A stretch of 64,000 bases of DNA. Origin: Anastatus disparis. Taxonomy: Eukaryota; Arthropoda; Insecta; Hymenoptera; Eupelmidae. The notes beneath the pieces were generated by a model. That model worked only from the letters and a program-made list of their open reading frames with translations. It had not been told where the DNA came from and ran no database searches. The stretch lies in assembly GCA_017163975.1 (NCBI GenBank), contig JAFFSR010000218.1:1798001-1862000 (forward strand). Direction: 5' to 3'. Positions 30,463 through 43,000 of this stretch are shown in pieces. Positions within the stretch are counted from its first letter, which is position 1; each line of letters opens with the position of its first letter. Both the position numbers and the translations under genes were made by a program.

Positions 30463-33400
30463 ATGAAGACCCGATCATCATCTAGATTAGAAGCTATGAT
30501 GAATATCAGTAGAAGTAGTACTGATAACAAGGATATATGTTCGACCGATGATGTCCCTGCTCTTCCAAAAGTTGAAATCGCTGAAGCATCTTCAACAACA
30601 GAGATACCTTCAGCAACAAAAGCAGTTTCATCAGCAGTGACACCTTCAAAAACAAAAGCAGTTTCAACAGCAAAGATTCCTTCAAAAACAGAGGCAGTCT
30701 CATCAGCAGCGACACCTTCAAAAACAAAATCAGTCTCAACAGCGAAGATACCTTCAGAAACAGAGGCAGTCTCAACAACAGAAATATCTTCAAAAACAGA
30801 AGCAGTTGCAGTATCCATAGAAACAGTCTCAGCAATCAAAGAAGCAATATCTGCGATAAATGAAACTAACGACTTGATTGAAAGATCATCCACCTTGAGG
30901 GTTGACGATGAATTTGATATAGATGAGTTTGGCAAGTATGTATTGAATATTTAAATATGATCATATCAAAATTTTAGTACGTACGTTAAAATATTTTTAT
31001 AAAATAATAAAATATTTTCAGTGAAGAAGTTCAAAATAAAAATTTGGAACCATCTGTATTGCAACCTAATCTTTCAGAAGAAGATTTTCTGAAAAAATTT
31101 CCAGAAATCAATGTTTCTGAAAATGCCAAACCAAAAAAAGTAAGGGATAAAATAAAAACTATTGCAGAATATGCAATTGATACTTGCAGCTCGCCTAACA
31201 AGAATTCACCTGCTGCTTTAAATGCTCAACAAACTCCGTTTAAATCGAGACCTGATGCATCAAAATCTTTTAACTCACCTCACAGAAGACCTACTGTCTC
31301 AAATGTTCAGCAAACTCCATTGAGGTCAAATAATATTTGTAACAGTTCTCCAAGTACTTCAAAAGGTATTTTTATTTTAAAATTTTTTCTCATGCATTTT
31401 AAATTTTTTATAATATAAGTTTTATTTCAGGTGTAAAACATAAAAATCATCCAACTAAAAGGCCATATAATGGAATCCTTGTCTTTGATAATAATTCGAA
31501 TGATGAAAACGCTTCGAAAAGATTCAGGCCAGGTAAAATATTTTTAATAAAACATTAATAAATAATACTCATATTTTAACTAACATAAATAAAATAAATA
31601 TGATACATAAAAAATAATTTTTATAATTTTTTATTAATATTTTCTTAAACAGATGAAAGTTTGGATAAAAACTTAGCGCCTTGCAATATAATGCAAACTT
31701 GCGACTCTTCAATTTTTGGTCAAAATGACACCGACACCGATAATGACAGTGACGATGATGATGATTCAGATCAAAATAATGAACCAAACGAAGTTGTAGA
31801 TCAGCTTATGAATTCATTTATGAGTATCGATATGCCTTTTCCGAATTTAGGAGAAGACATCAATTTCGATGTAAGAGCATTAAACCAAAGATCAGGGATC
31901 AATGTCACAATTGGAGAAAAGCGAATGGCAGATTATTTAAGAGAAAAAATATTAACTTCGGATTGTATAGATCATCTATATAATTCAATTATGAATGCAC
32001 CCTTAGATGCTGTTGATAGAGATCCAAAAGGATTAAATGTGCAACTCATGCCTCATCAAAGACAGGCTTTAACTTGGATGAAATGGAGGGAACAACAAAA
32101 ACCTAGTGGTGGCATTTTAGGTATGTAATTTTTTATGTACAATTCTAAATTTTATGTAAATACTTAATTTTTTCATGTTATAGATATAATAATATATTAA
32201 TAAAAAATCTAATTTTTTTTTCAAAAAAAGTAATTTGATTTTTTTATTATAATAGCTGATGACATGGGTCTTGGCAAAACAATCCAATTGTTAGCATTAG
32301 TATTAGCTAATAAGAACGAGCAAAAAGAAAAAGATCGCGCTGAAGGCAAGGAAGAGAGTGATGACGACTATGATGATGATTGGGGATTCACTAACACACG
32401 TGAAAGTATGTTATTTATTACAGTGGTTTTAATTAAATTTGTTTCATAATTTTTATCCTCTGTATTTATTCCTCTTTATATTCTTTTTCAATTTCGATTT
32501 TTAATTACTTATTGTGATTATTCCTATTATAGTTTTCCCTGGTAAGACCTTAGTAATTTGTCCTCCTTCCTTATTAAACCAATGGGAAAGAGAAGTTCTC
32601 ACAAAATGTAAAAGAGGCACTTTGAGTGTTTTCATATATCATGGAGATAATCGTCAGATAAGTGAGAAAAGATTATCTAGTTTTGATGTAGTTATCACTA
32701 CATATAATCTTATAACAATAGAACAAGAATTAAGTGTAGCTCCAAAGGAATCAAAGGATTCTAGAATATTCAGGGTAATTTATGAATTATTTTTATTTTC
32801 ATTTTAAATAATGATCTAAAATCTTATTTTTTCTTTTTTCAAATTTAATAAATTTGTAAAAAAAACAAAGTATAATTCATTTAAATTAAAATAAAAAAGT
32901 CTATCATTAATTCTAAGTTGATACAGAGCTGTTAAATTATACTTTAGAATTATAGCAAAAAATAAAATGTTTTTTCAATTAATAAAATTTATTCTTTTAA
33001 TATGAAGATTCACTGGGAGCGTGTAATTCTTGATGAAGCTCATTTTATCAGAAATCATAAAAGTAAAGCTTCCAATGCTATATGTGAATTAAGAGCGACA
33101 AAAAAATGGGCACTTACTGGGACTCCTATACAAAATAAGGAAAGTGATTTGTTTGCACTTATCAAGTTTGTTGGACTCACTCCTTTTGATGAATGGTCTG
33201 TATGGCACAGATGGGTAAGCAATAGAAATTCTTGTGGCAATAAAAGATTAGTCGTCATAAGTAAGGCGTTGATGTTACGCCGAACTAAAGCCGAATTAAT
33301 AGAAAAAGGAGTTATTCAAAGTTTACCCGAAAAAAAGTTTGACGTAATCACGGTAAAACTCGATGATCAAGAAAACATAGTTTATCAAAAATTATTGTTA

Positions 33401-34884
33401 TACAGTCAAACCTTTTTCCATGAGTTTTTGAGACAGAAAAGAGAAAAAGAAAATGTTAAGTTATTTGGTTGCTATGACAGGAACAGTCTTATCTGCCAAG
33501 GTAAATTTATTTATATTATCAAAAAAAAGTTTTCCTAAATTAATCAATATAAGAAACTCGAACTTAACATATTAAAAAAATATATTTATTAAATAAAATT
33601 TAATTCAATTTTCAGAAGTGCCAAAAAAATTATCGAAATTAATGAAACTGCTTATTAGAAACCACACACAAGTTGGTGGTCATTTTGTATTGGTATTAAT
33701 TTTAAGATTACGGCAAATGTGTTGCCATCCAGCATTAATAAAAGCTATGCTGGATAAAGAGAACATAGAAAATGAAGGATATGAAGAACAAGCCCAGAGT
33801 TTAAATACAGATCTCATGACTGAGCTTAACAAATTAATGACAGATGACGAAGATTCTGATGATGATGATGATGGTTATTTAGAAGCTTTAAAAATTGATG
33901 CGAAAGTGGCAAGAAATGTTATGTCAAGTTTGAATCCTGTATTTAGAAATGATAGGAAAAGCTCTAAGGTACGATTTTCGTTTATATTTTTACTTATATT
34001 TAATATTCATATAGATTTTTAAATTTTACTTCCTCTAAATTATATTGCGTTTTAACTTCAGGTTAAAGCTGTATTGAATACAATTGAAGGAATATTAGAA
34101 ATGGGAGAAAAAGTTGTAGTGGTCTCTCAATGGACAGGATTCTTAGATGTTATTGCTTTTCATCTACAATTCATGCGAGGAGCGAAATTCAATACATTCA
34201 GCGGAAAAACTTCAATAAAAGATAGACAGGTATATGACATATACTTTAATGTTCATGTTTTTTTTTAAATACTTAATCAAAATTTATACAAAAAAAATTG
34301 TTAAAATAAAATAATTTTTTATATAAAAATACTTTCAACTTTTCTAAATGTATTTTAGAGAAAATTAATTTATTAAATTCTTATAGCGAATGATCGATCG
34401 CATCAACGATTATGACGATCAGCTCAACATACTGTTACTGAGTCTGACTGCAGGAGGTCTTGGATTAAATCTTGTAGGAGCCAATCATCTCTTGATTCTT
34501 GATCTTCATTGGAATCCTCAACTAGAAACTCAAGCGCAAGACAGAATTTACAGATTCGGCCAAGAAAATAATGTCCGTATCTACAAGTAAGTCTAATTTA
34601 AATAATCAATTTCGTTCTAAGTAAATATTGCTTGAAACATTAATGGAATTACAATCGAAAACATTATTGAAATTTCGTTATGAAAATTATGTCTAAGTTT
34701 TTCACATTAGTAAAGATTTTAATTAAATCTACATAAATATTTTTTTAGGTTTGTTTGTCAGGACACAATTGAAGAAAAGATTCAAATTCTCCAGGAGAAA
34801 AAGTTACAAATTGCTAAAAAAGTTCTAACTGGATCGGTTTCTAATCGTTTAACATTAGATGACCTAAAATTACTTTTTTCGTAA
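30463..34884 (+). CDS. TTF2 (lodestar): Lodestar/TTF2-like SNF2-family ATPase
   Basis: Predicted DNA-dependent ATPase that releases RNA polymerase II transcripts, notably at mitosis (family knowledge of Drosophila lodestar and human TTF2). Exons: 30463-30935, 31022-31365, 31431-31532, 31653-32120, 32256-32405, 32533-32774, 33008-33500, 33616-33968, 34062-34229, 34387-34586, 34749-34884; 1042 aa, close to lodestar. Motif [14 protein letters not shown] (completed across intron 4, Lys near 470), motif II DEAH (602-605), LTGTPIQN (about 629-636), motifs [13 protein letters not shown] and QDRIYRFGQ (982-990). The disordered N-terminus holds a 12-residue repeat (about residues 50-120), and acidic tracts lie at about 330 and 840. 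The start codon directly follows a splice acceptor, so a 5' UTR exon is expected. All helicase motifs are intact. Confidence 0.92.
30610..30815 (+). repeat. Coding 36-bp minisatellite in the lodestar-like N-terminus
   Basis: About five tandem units of 12 codons with consensus A-V-S-x-A-x-x-P-S-K-T-x, starting near codon 50. They lie in the predicted disordered region ahead of the ATPase. Such arrays often vary in copy number between individuals. Confidence 0.75.
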
Positions 34885-35941
34885 ATCTGTTGTATTTATT
34901 ATGAATTTTATAATAAGTGTGTAAAAAAAGTGTTGACATGTATTGTATTTACATGTATTCTTATGTATATACTCATGTTAGAGTTACCGTTATATTTATT
35001 ACAAAGTAGAAGATTATTTGTTCTAAATGTAAAATGTTCTTTCGTTTTGTACAATCAAAGTAAAAAAAAATGGTATGCGTTGAAAAACAAATGTTTTTTA
35101 TAAAAAGTTTTCTTAAATATATTATTGACTGCAAATTATTATGAAATTATTTTTATTTATCACCAATTGCATGAAAAATTAGCAAATATAAGATTTGTGG
35201 ACTTATGACCTTGATTATTCACAAGATTATAGTGTATTATATAGAAAGTTCAAACTTATCTTCTATTTGAAATTTCTTTAATATATTTACTTGTTAATCC
35301 AACTGTATAAACCTTATAAATTTGAGAATCATTTTTAATAATTTCTTATTTAAAATAAGTTATTTTCATTTTTTTTATAAGGAAAATTATTTAATTTAGA
35401 AAAGTCATAATTATAGTTTCATGATATTATTATGTATAAGAGTAATCATCATTAAATTCTAAAAAAAATTTTAAAATATTGATTCATTTAAAATCTTAAT
35501 CTTAATGGTCATATTTATAAGAATTAATTTTCTTGAGATTTTATGATTTTTTCAATTAAACATATTCAATTTATAAGCAAATGATCATGGTAGACAGTTT
35601 TTAAAATGATAAAAATGGCTTTAAAGTTTAGAATTTTGGTGAAAAATGTTGAAAATTTTCAACTTCAGAATTATTTTGTTGCAATATTCCTTTAATCAAA
35701 GTATTTTTAAATGAACTGGTTGAAAAACAATAATAATAAATTTCATTTTTTATAAAAATAGGCAGGGAAATATATTTGTATCTAAATAAAAAATTAATTT
35801 TCAAAAATTTTATTAAGTTACACTTAAATTAATTCGTTTAATACAGTTAATTTACATATAACTATACTTAATTTACATGAATTTATTAGATGAATAAAAA
35901 AACTATGAATTATAATGCACACTTTAAATGTTTGATATGTT
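34885..35941. other. Intergenic region, nothing recognised
   Basis: AT-rich sequence between the 3' end of the lodestar-like gene and the 3' end of the convergent small peptide gene, presumably including both 3' UTRs. Confidence 0.4.
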
Positions 35942-36397
35942 TCATGGCTTTTCTACGATTTTTCTTTCTTGGCGGTTTATCCGGTGTCTAATAGAGTTTG
36001 GATAACAATCGCACCATCTTGAATCAATGCACGTTGCTTCAAGAGTATTACATTGGGTTTTGCAATCAGCTTCGCCTGTTGGACCCATACATACTGATTG
36101 TCCAGCTGTAACTGATGATGGAAAATTATTATTTGATGAACCGAAACTTAACTTCGTTAATGTTATTACTAATTTTTTTACTAAAAAGCAGTTCAATTTC
36201 TTTTTATTAATTTTAATTGATATTTGAAACAGAATTTATAATTTATTGAATAAAAATATATTTTATTTAATACCACTAAATTATTGTTACACTTATTAAA
36301 ATATGCATCACGCGTAAATTTAATAAAAGTAACTTATTCACTTACTTTGAACAGTGACGAACAAAACGGCGCACAAAAGAAATAGATAGAATTTCAT
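35942..36397 (-). CDS. Small secreted six-cysteine peptide (CS-alpha-beta/defensin-like spacing)
   Basis: Two exons on the minus strand, 36397-36346 and 36180-35942, joined in phase 1 (donor GTAAGT), give a 96-residue precursor. Exon 1 encodes a 17-residue hydrophobic signal peptide (MKFYLFLLCAVLFVTVQ). The C-terminal half contains six cysteines spaced C-x8-C-x3-C-x6-C-x5-C-x1-C. The C-x3-C and C-x-C pairs are the hallmark of the cysteine-stabilised alpha/beta fold of insect defensins and related toxin-like peptides, although the x6 loop is short. It could be an antimicrobial peptide, a venom component or another secreted regulator, and the sequence does not decide. An acceptor 12 nt further downstream would also keep the frame. 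A TATA-box lies about 85-95 bp upstream of the start codon. Confidence 0.7.
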
Positions 36398-36462
36398 TTT
36401 TGTTCTGATTTTTTTCTTTTATTTTCAATTAAACTGCAGTGCAAAACTTTTACTTAGACCAC

Positions 36463-36490
36463 ACTGACTGTTTGTACAGCTTATATATAA
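36463..36490 (-). promoter_or_regulatory. Core promoter of the six-cysteine peptide gene: TATA-box plus initiator
   Basis: On the minus strand a TATATATAAG TATA-box (36481-36490) is followed about 25 nt later by TCAGT (36467-36463), the arthropod initiator. The predicted leader before the start codon at 36397 is about 65 nt. Confidence 0.6.
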
Positions 36491-37433
36491 GAGGGTTCAT
36501 TAAATTAATATAAAAGAAAAGATAAATTCATCTGCCATCTCTTCGGAAATCTTTTATAATTTTTTTTTTTTCCTTATCGTTTTATGTGCGTTTGACATTC
36601 AATGTGAATATTACGGGAGGGACTATGGAGAATTCCGCGTGAAATTTCTTATCGCTAAATTTAATTGTATATTTTAATAAACCTTAAAAAAACTTTCTTT
36701 TTATGAGTCTGTTTTTTATGTAATTACTACTATATCTGATTTATGGTTTAATATTTAATGAATTGGTAATTTCTTTCTTAGAAATTGGCTTGTTAATTTG
36801 ACGCGCACTAGACAATATTGCATAATCGATTGATTAATCTATTAAGCGCAGACTTTAATTTCCAATTAACGAGATTATTTTTAGTGAATACTTTCTACTT
36901 TTTTCCTAGTTTTAATTGAAAAACAAAATTTTTCAAAGAAAAAAGGACTGAGATTAATATTTTATTGAGCAAATACATTAAATTAAATTTAGTGATTCAT
37001 AGAGGAATGTTTTTTGTATTTTTAAATTAAGGTAAATAATCACGGGACTTTTTTTTTGTTCGAGGGTGTTTACAGATGAAGCCATGTAATACGTGATGCT
37101 TGGCAACTATGAAATTTAAAATTAAAATCTTTAGAGAATATCTTATCCAAATAATTTGTTTTGTTATTTCGTTGTACATAATATTTTATAATAATTAAAT
37201 TCACATGTCACATACCAATTGACATGGATAGGTTGATTTCGCTTTAATGCTCTATATAATTACGTTCAATTTCGAAACCTTTTATTAAAAACGAAATTTA
37301 ACTATTCGAAGTGTAAAATGCGAGTTATCAAAATGTATGATATCCGAATCAAATAAAAAAAAAATTTCATACTCTATAATTCTATAACACGTTTTTTGAA
37401 ATTTTCATTGACTATAAAATACTAAATATCCGA
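36491..37433. other. Intergenic region, nothing recognised
   Basis: AT-rich sequence upstream of the small peptide gene; no further gene or repeat was identified. Confidence 0.4.
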
Positions 37434-37632
37434 GGTCGTCAGTGGCTCAGTCGGTAGAGTGATGGATTCGTAATTTCGAGGTCCCGAGTTCGAATCCCGC
37501 TCTCGGACGATTGATGCAAGCATCACTGTACGTTTATGTGCTTTATTCACAAACACACTGACGATCTCCGTCACTAATTAGCATCGCAATGAAAAGCATA
37601 AATACAGCGACGTTAAATGAAATTAAAAAGAA
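37434..37632 (+). repeat. tRNA-derived SINE copy E (forward, best preserved)
   Basis: Box A TGGCTCAGTCGG at 37443-37454, box B GAGTTCGAATCC at about 37487-37498, then the tRNA-unrelated body with CATCACTGTACG, CACAAACACACTGA, CTAATTAGCATCGCAATG and a tail near AAATACAGCGACGTTAAAT. Element length about 200 bp. The anticodon loop reads TTCGTAA, suggesting descent from a tRNA-Thr(CGT)-like molecule, but the anticodon stem is poorly paired. Confidence 0.82.
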
Positions 37633-40031
37633 ACTATGTTTTTCGTTAATAATTTGATTTAATTCATGATCTTTATATGACTTATATTTTTTATGTTTTG
37701 TTTTATTTTTATTTCTTATATGTTATCTGACAACATATAAAATTATTCAAAATTATACAATGAATTAAAATAAATGCTAGATACTATGAGCACGACTTCC
37801 AAAATTTCTTTGTATAATATTAACACTTGTTTTTTCCTGGTGAAACATGAAAAAAAGTTTTTGTTAAAATTGACAAACTATATCTGTGTAGATTTCTAAA
37901 TATTGTTATTTCCAGTCATCTGCAGTTATTCACAATAATTTTTAATCATTTACAGATATTTAAACTTTAACTAACTGTTATTATTAATCTTTTACAGTTC
38001 TTGATTAAAATTATATCCTACCCATATAGAAAATTTGAAAATTTTTGTTTAAATAGTTATGAAAAACTCCACCTATAACTTTACTCCCTAGTTATTTGAC
38101 GTATTGCCTATTTTTTTTATGTAAAAAATAATCATAAATAAATAAGAAATATAAATATAAAAATAATAATTTTTAAAAAATAATCATGTATCTATTTCCA
38201 ATAAAAAAATAATTTTAACGAATAATTTTATTAAGAGCATGGAAATTTTTAATCAAATTTTATTAAGAGAAATAAAATCTCGAGAAATTTTACATTACTC
38301 TTAAATTAAGTAATTTATAAAACAAATATTGGAATTTTATTAATGGAGAAATTATTTTTAGTATCTTTTATCTTTAAAATCGTTTAATTTCAGTAAATTA
38401 TTTTAACAATTTTGGAATTGCTTTTTCGAACTAAAACCAACAATAAAAGAAAATATCAAAATTCAAATTTTTAAAAATCGATAGCTAATTTTGGCATCAT
38501 TAACATATTTACTTTTCTTTCATTTCAGGAAATAAATTTTGAGAAATTTAGAAATTTATTGACACTAATGAGTTGACTTTAATTTTTTTTCCTTACACGT
38601 GTTTTTTGTTAATTGCAAAAAGTTATTGTAGATATAGATACATAGATAATTACGATGCGTACTGTACAAAATCAATGACATTTTATTGATCGAATTCATA
38701 TGAAATTTTAATCATTGCAATCTTAAATAATTATCGCATCTGGATTATTAAATATTCATAATTATCAATTTTTTATTAGCCAAACACATGTACAAGTATT
38801 TTGTTACTAGAGTCTTACCTTTTATATTAAAACTATATTTTTCAACATACAGAAATTGGAATTTTTGTTTATTTTAATACTCATTGTCATAATGAATTTT
38901 TATAAAATTATTTATTAAAATAATTTAAAATTATAAGTATTTATGTAAAATAATCTATGAAATTTCATAATGATAAATCATAGAGCTTTAATTGTATATA
39001 CAGAATAATTAATCATTAAATTGGAGAATTTTGATTTTAACTTTTTTCAAATAAGCATTAAAAATAATAATATTATTTATCATTTGAATAACATTGTATG
39101 ATTAAAATAGCTTCAGTCGAAATTTTATGATGCTTTGGTAAGGGATTTCTTTGCAACTTAGACAAATGATTTATAGTAAAACAAAATTGATTTCATGCTT
39201 TGGCGTTTAATCCAATAGATTTTAGAATCTCAAATACAGTCATGGAGTGTCTACGACAATTTTTGAGTCGTTAGATTGTCATATACGTTAGAGTATATCC
39301 ACTTTTTTCGACGTATGCAATTGTATACAAAAGTAGAAACTATTTTTATTAAATGTTTAGTATTTTATTTTTTTTCTGTGTATAAAACAGTTGGTACTTT
39401 TGCACCCGATTGAAAAAAATTGTAACACTTGAATTCATTTTGGACATACTTGCGTAGATAAACCAGTATTCTATTTTATTCTATTCTGAACATACCTTTA
39501 ATTCTAACTGCCTTAATAAAGTGCAAGATCTTGAGATTTAAACTGATCTCTAATTGTGCTTTTAAGTCAGTAAAAAAATGATAAAAAACACTTATTGATT
39601 TAGTATTAATAAATAAAAATATTAAAATTACGATAAAATATTGTAGTACATGATATACAACAATAATTTAAAATCACGAGCTGTAAGGTCGTGTGTCGCT
39701 ATCTGGATGGACCCTTACATAATTTTAATATAAAATCTTGGCTGGTAAAATAGTAAGTAGCTTTACCATTTTACTTGGGATTTACGGCTGTACAATTTTT
39801 CTACCAAAATTACCCTATCTCGTATACATTTCATTAGTTTGATGCTTTCTTTATATGGTGAATGCATTCATTTCATCTGTTGATTCATATGAATTTGTTC
39901 TACGAATAAACTGTGATACAAGTGGTTCTTTATATCAAATGTGATAAAAAACGATAAAAAAGTAAAGTTCGAGGATTAGTCACTTTAAATATTGTATCCT
40001 GTGAGTGTGTCCAAGTGAAAGATTCAAAAAC
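37633..40031. other. Intergenic region upstream of ABCC4-like gene 2
   Basis: AT-rich, no gene seen. The promoter of the second transporter should lie toward the right end, but no clear core element was identified. Confidence 0.4.
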
Positions 40032-43000
40032 ATGAGTATAAATAAAACGTTCGTTAAATCAAATCCAAAATTAACAGCCAACTTTTTGAACAAATTATTC
40101 TTTTGGTAAGTTCTTTAAATCATAAATTGTTCTAAAACTTTAGTTTGAAAGAATTATAGAAAAAATACAGTTTCTTAAATACACTGAGAAAAATATTCTA
40201 GTAAAAATTACAATAGTTTTAAGTAAAATTGTCACAGACTGCCATTATAGCCAAAAATTACCATAGTTTATTGTAAAATTTACAAGATATATAATAAAAA
40301 TTCCTATTTTTCTTGTAAATTTTACCAGAAACTATGGTAATTTTTTGGTATAATGGCAGTCTGTGACAACTTTACTTAAAACTATTGTAATTTTTACTAG
40401 AACATTTTTCTCAGTGTAGAGAAATCAAATCGCTTCAATCTGTTCTCTATATTTTTCTGATAATCTATTGTTACATATACTGGTATTCAGTAAAAATGTT
40501 ACTCATGGAATAAGAATTCTATGCATTTTATTCGTTAAACTTGTAGTTTCAATTTAACATACTTGATTTTAATTTCAATAGTAATTATATGATAAAATTT
40601 TTGATATATATGAAAATATGATATTTTCTATAATAGTTTCTCTTATTGTTTAAAATAATATTTTACCCAGGTAAAGTAATCAATATTTACATTTAAACAA
40701 AAAAAATTCTTTTGCGATTTTTCAGTAGAATTTTAATTTATTCTAACATTTTGCGTTCAAATAAAAATTTCATTGTTCTAATTTTTATTTGATCTTTTAT
40801 GCATGTTCATTCTTGCGTATTATTACGATATCTGGAAACTCCTTTTACAGATAAATTAATACAATTCTGGGATTCCCCTGCCTCTTTTTAGTACTTCACA
40901 AGCATATTATTTGAAATTCTTTTTTTAGCGTCATATTCCAAGCGGGAAATTCAAAGTTGTTCGTAACGTTTTAAAGAAAAATATAAATTTTTTGTTAAAT
41001 TGTTGCATCTGTCAAAGATTGATTTGCTATATACTTTATATGAAAAAAAATTAGTGTTTAAAATCAAATTGTTTGTATTGTATTTTTCTTCTAAATAGTA
41101 TAATAGGCGCATAGATATCGAAAACATATTAATTTGGTTGCATTCACAGTAATTAAGAAAATAACTTGGACGTTAAAAAGTTTAAAAAAAAAAAACCAAT
41201 CAATAATTTGGCATGAATGAACTGATCAACAATTTAATATTTTGTATAATTTGGTAATTGTGAATAAATTGATTTATTCTGAAATTCAAGCAGTGACGAA
41301 AATTCATATAACCGAAATAGATCATGAATTTTGTAAGAAAATAGAAGATAATAATATGTTAAAAATTTAGAAAATTTGTCTTTATATTGAAAAATCTGAC
41401 TTACAATCTTTATCCATAATTTTAATCTTTCAACGATTCATCAGGTGGTTAAAGCCTCTTTTTTACTCTAAAATAAGTGAAAATTTGGAATTAGAAGGTT
41501 TATATAACGTTATCCCAGAACAATCCAGTAGAACGCTTGGAGATAAATTAGAAAGGTAAATCTATAATATCAATGATAAATCTAGCATTCTAATTAATCA
41601 AATATAATTAAGAATAAATTGTTTTATCTCTTTGAAATAGCTGTTGGAATGAAGAATTAAAAGATTCAAGTAATAAAAAGTCTCAACCCAGTTTATTGAA
41701 AGCAACGTGGAATGCATTCGGTTGGCTTTTTTGTTATTATGGCATTCATGTTTTTATTATATGTGTCATTTTGAGGTAAATATTGTTTTGTTATAAAGAT
41801 CCATTTTTACAAAAAATAAATATTGTCAAAGTAAAATTTATAAATTTTTCAGAGGATTGCAACCATACATTTTGGGACTTTTAATAAGAAGCTTTGACCC
41901 TCGTTCAAATTCCACAAAGGAAGAAGCTTGCATTTACGCTTCTGCGTTGATAATCATGATAGTTTTGCAAGCAATAGTGGGCCATCATTCGGTAGTAGGC
42001 AGAAAAGAAGTTGGCATGAAAATGTCAATAGCTTATTCTGCTTTGATATTTAGAAAGGTAAAATTATTAATGTAAACTAATTTCAAACAAATTTTTTAAA
42101 ATTTTGGCCTTATTTAATAGATGGTAACATTAGGCTGGCTTGATGAAATTCGGATTAATTTCAAATTAATATTCAGCAAACACAAATAAATTTTGTTTGT
42201 TAATCTAATACACTGAAAAAAGTAAAATCTCGAATCAAAAGCAATCGGTTTGCTTTGTAACTTTTAAATTAAATAAAAATAGAAAAGAGCTTTTTTCGAC
42301 TAATCAATTACCAATAATATCGATTCATTGAGTAAGAAGAATATCTCTATAAATCTGAAGGATAATACTGATTTTAAATTCCATTTTCGACAGTATGCTC
42401 ATTAGCTATGCAATCACTCAAAATAATTCTTACAAAAAAAAGCAAAAATCTGTGCCAAGCGTATAATTATAATATTTGATAAACACTTTTTGTCGATGAC
42501 TTATGCCTTGAAATTCATGATATAATTTTACTTTTTTACTTGTAGAAATTATTGAATCAAATGAAATTTTTAACTTTTTATACTTTTTAAGCTTTTTTTG
42601 GATGTCTTAAAATAAGATTTAATCTCTTTGATTTATAGAAATTTTAAAATTTAATTAAAGAATAAATTTTATTAAATTCTAGATTCTGAGACTTTCCATC
42701 ACAACATCTAACAAATACGATACCGGAATGATTATTAATTTACTCTCGAACGACGTAGGAAAGTTTGAAGATGTGTGCATGTTTTTACATTACATTTGGG
42801 TCTTACCTATCCAAGGTTTACTTATGGCATATTTTATTTGGAATAATGTTGGCATCGCTTCATTGGCTGGTATACTTATTTTAGCTATTCAAACAATTCC
42901 TGTTCAAGGTACGTAATAAAAAAATTTTCTTTTTTCTTGAAATTTAAAAACTTTCAATTCTAAAAAATAAAAATGTATAATTCATAATAATATTTGATTA

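Noticed and set aside
30459..30935. Long open frames on the minus strand opposite the lodestar-like exon 1
   Set aside because: They are by-products of the coding minisatellite. The plus strand carries the start, splice sites and continuation into the ATPase.
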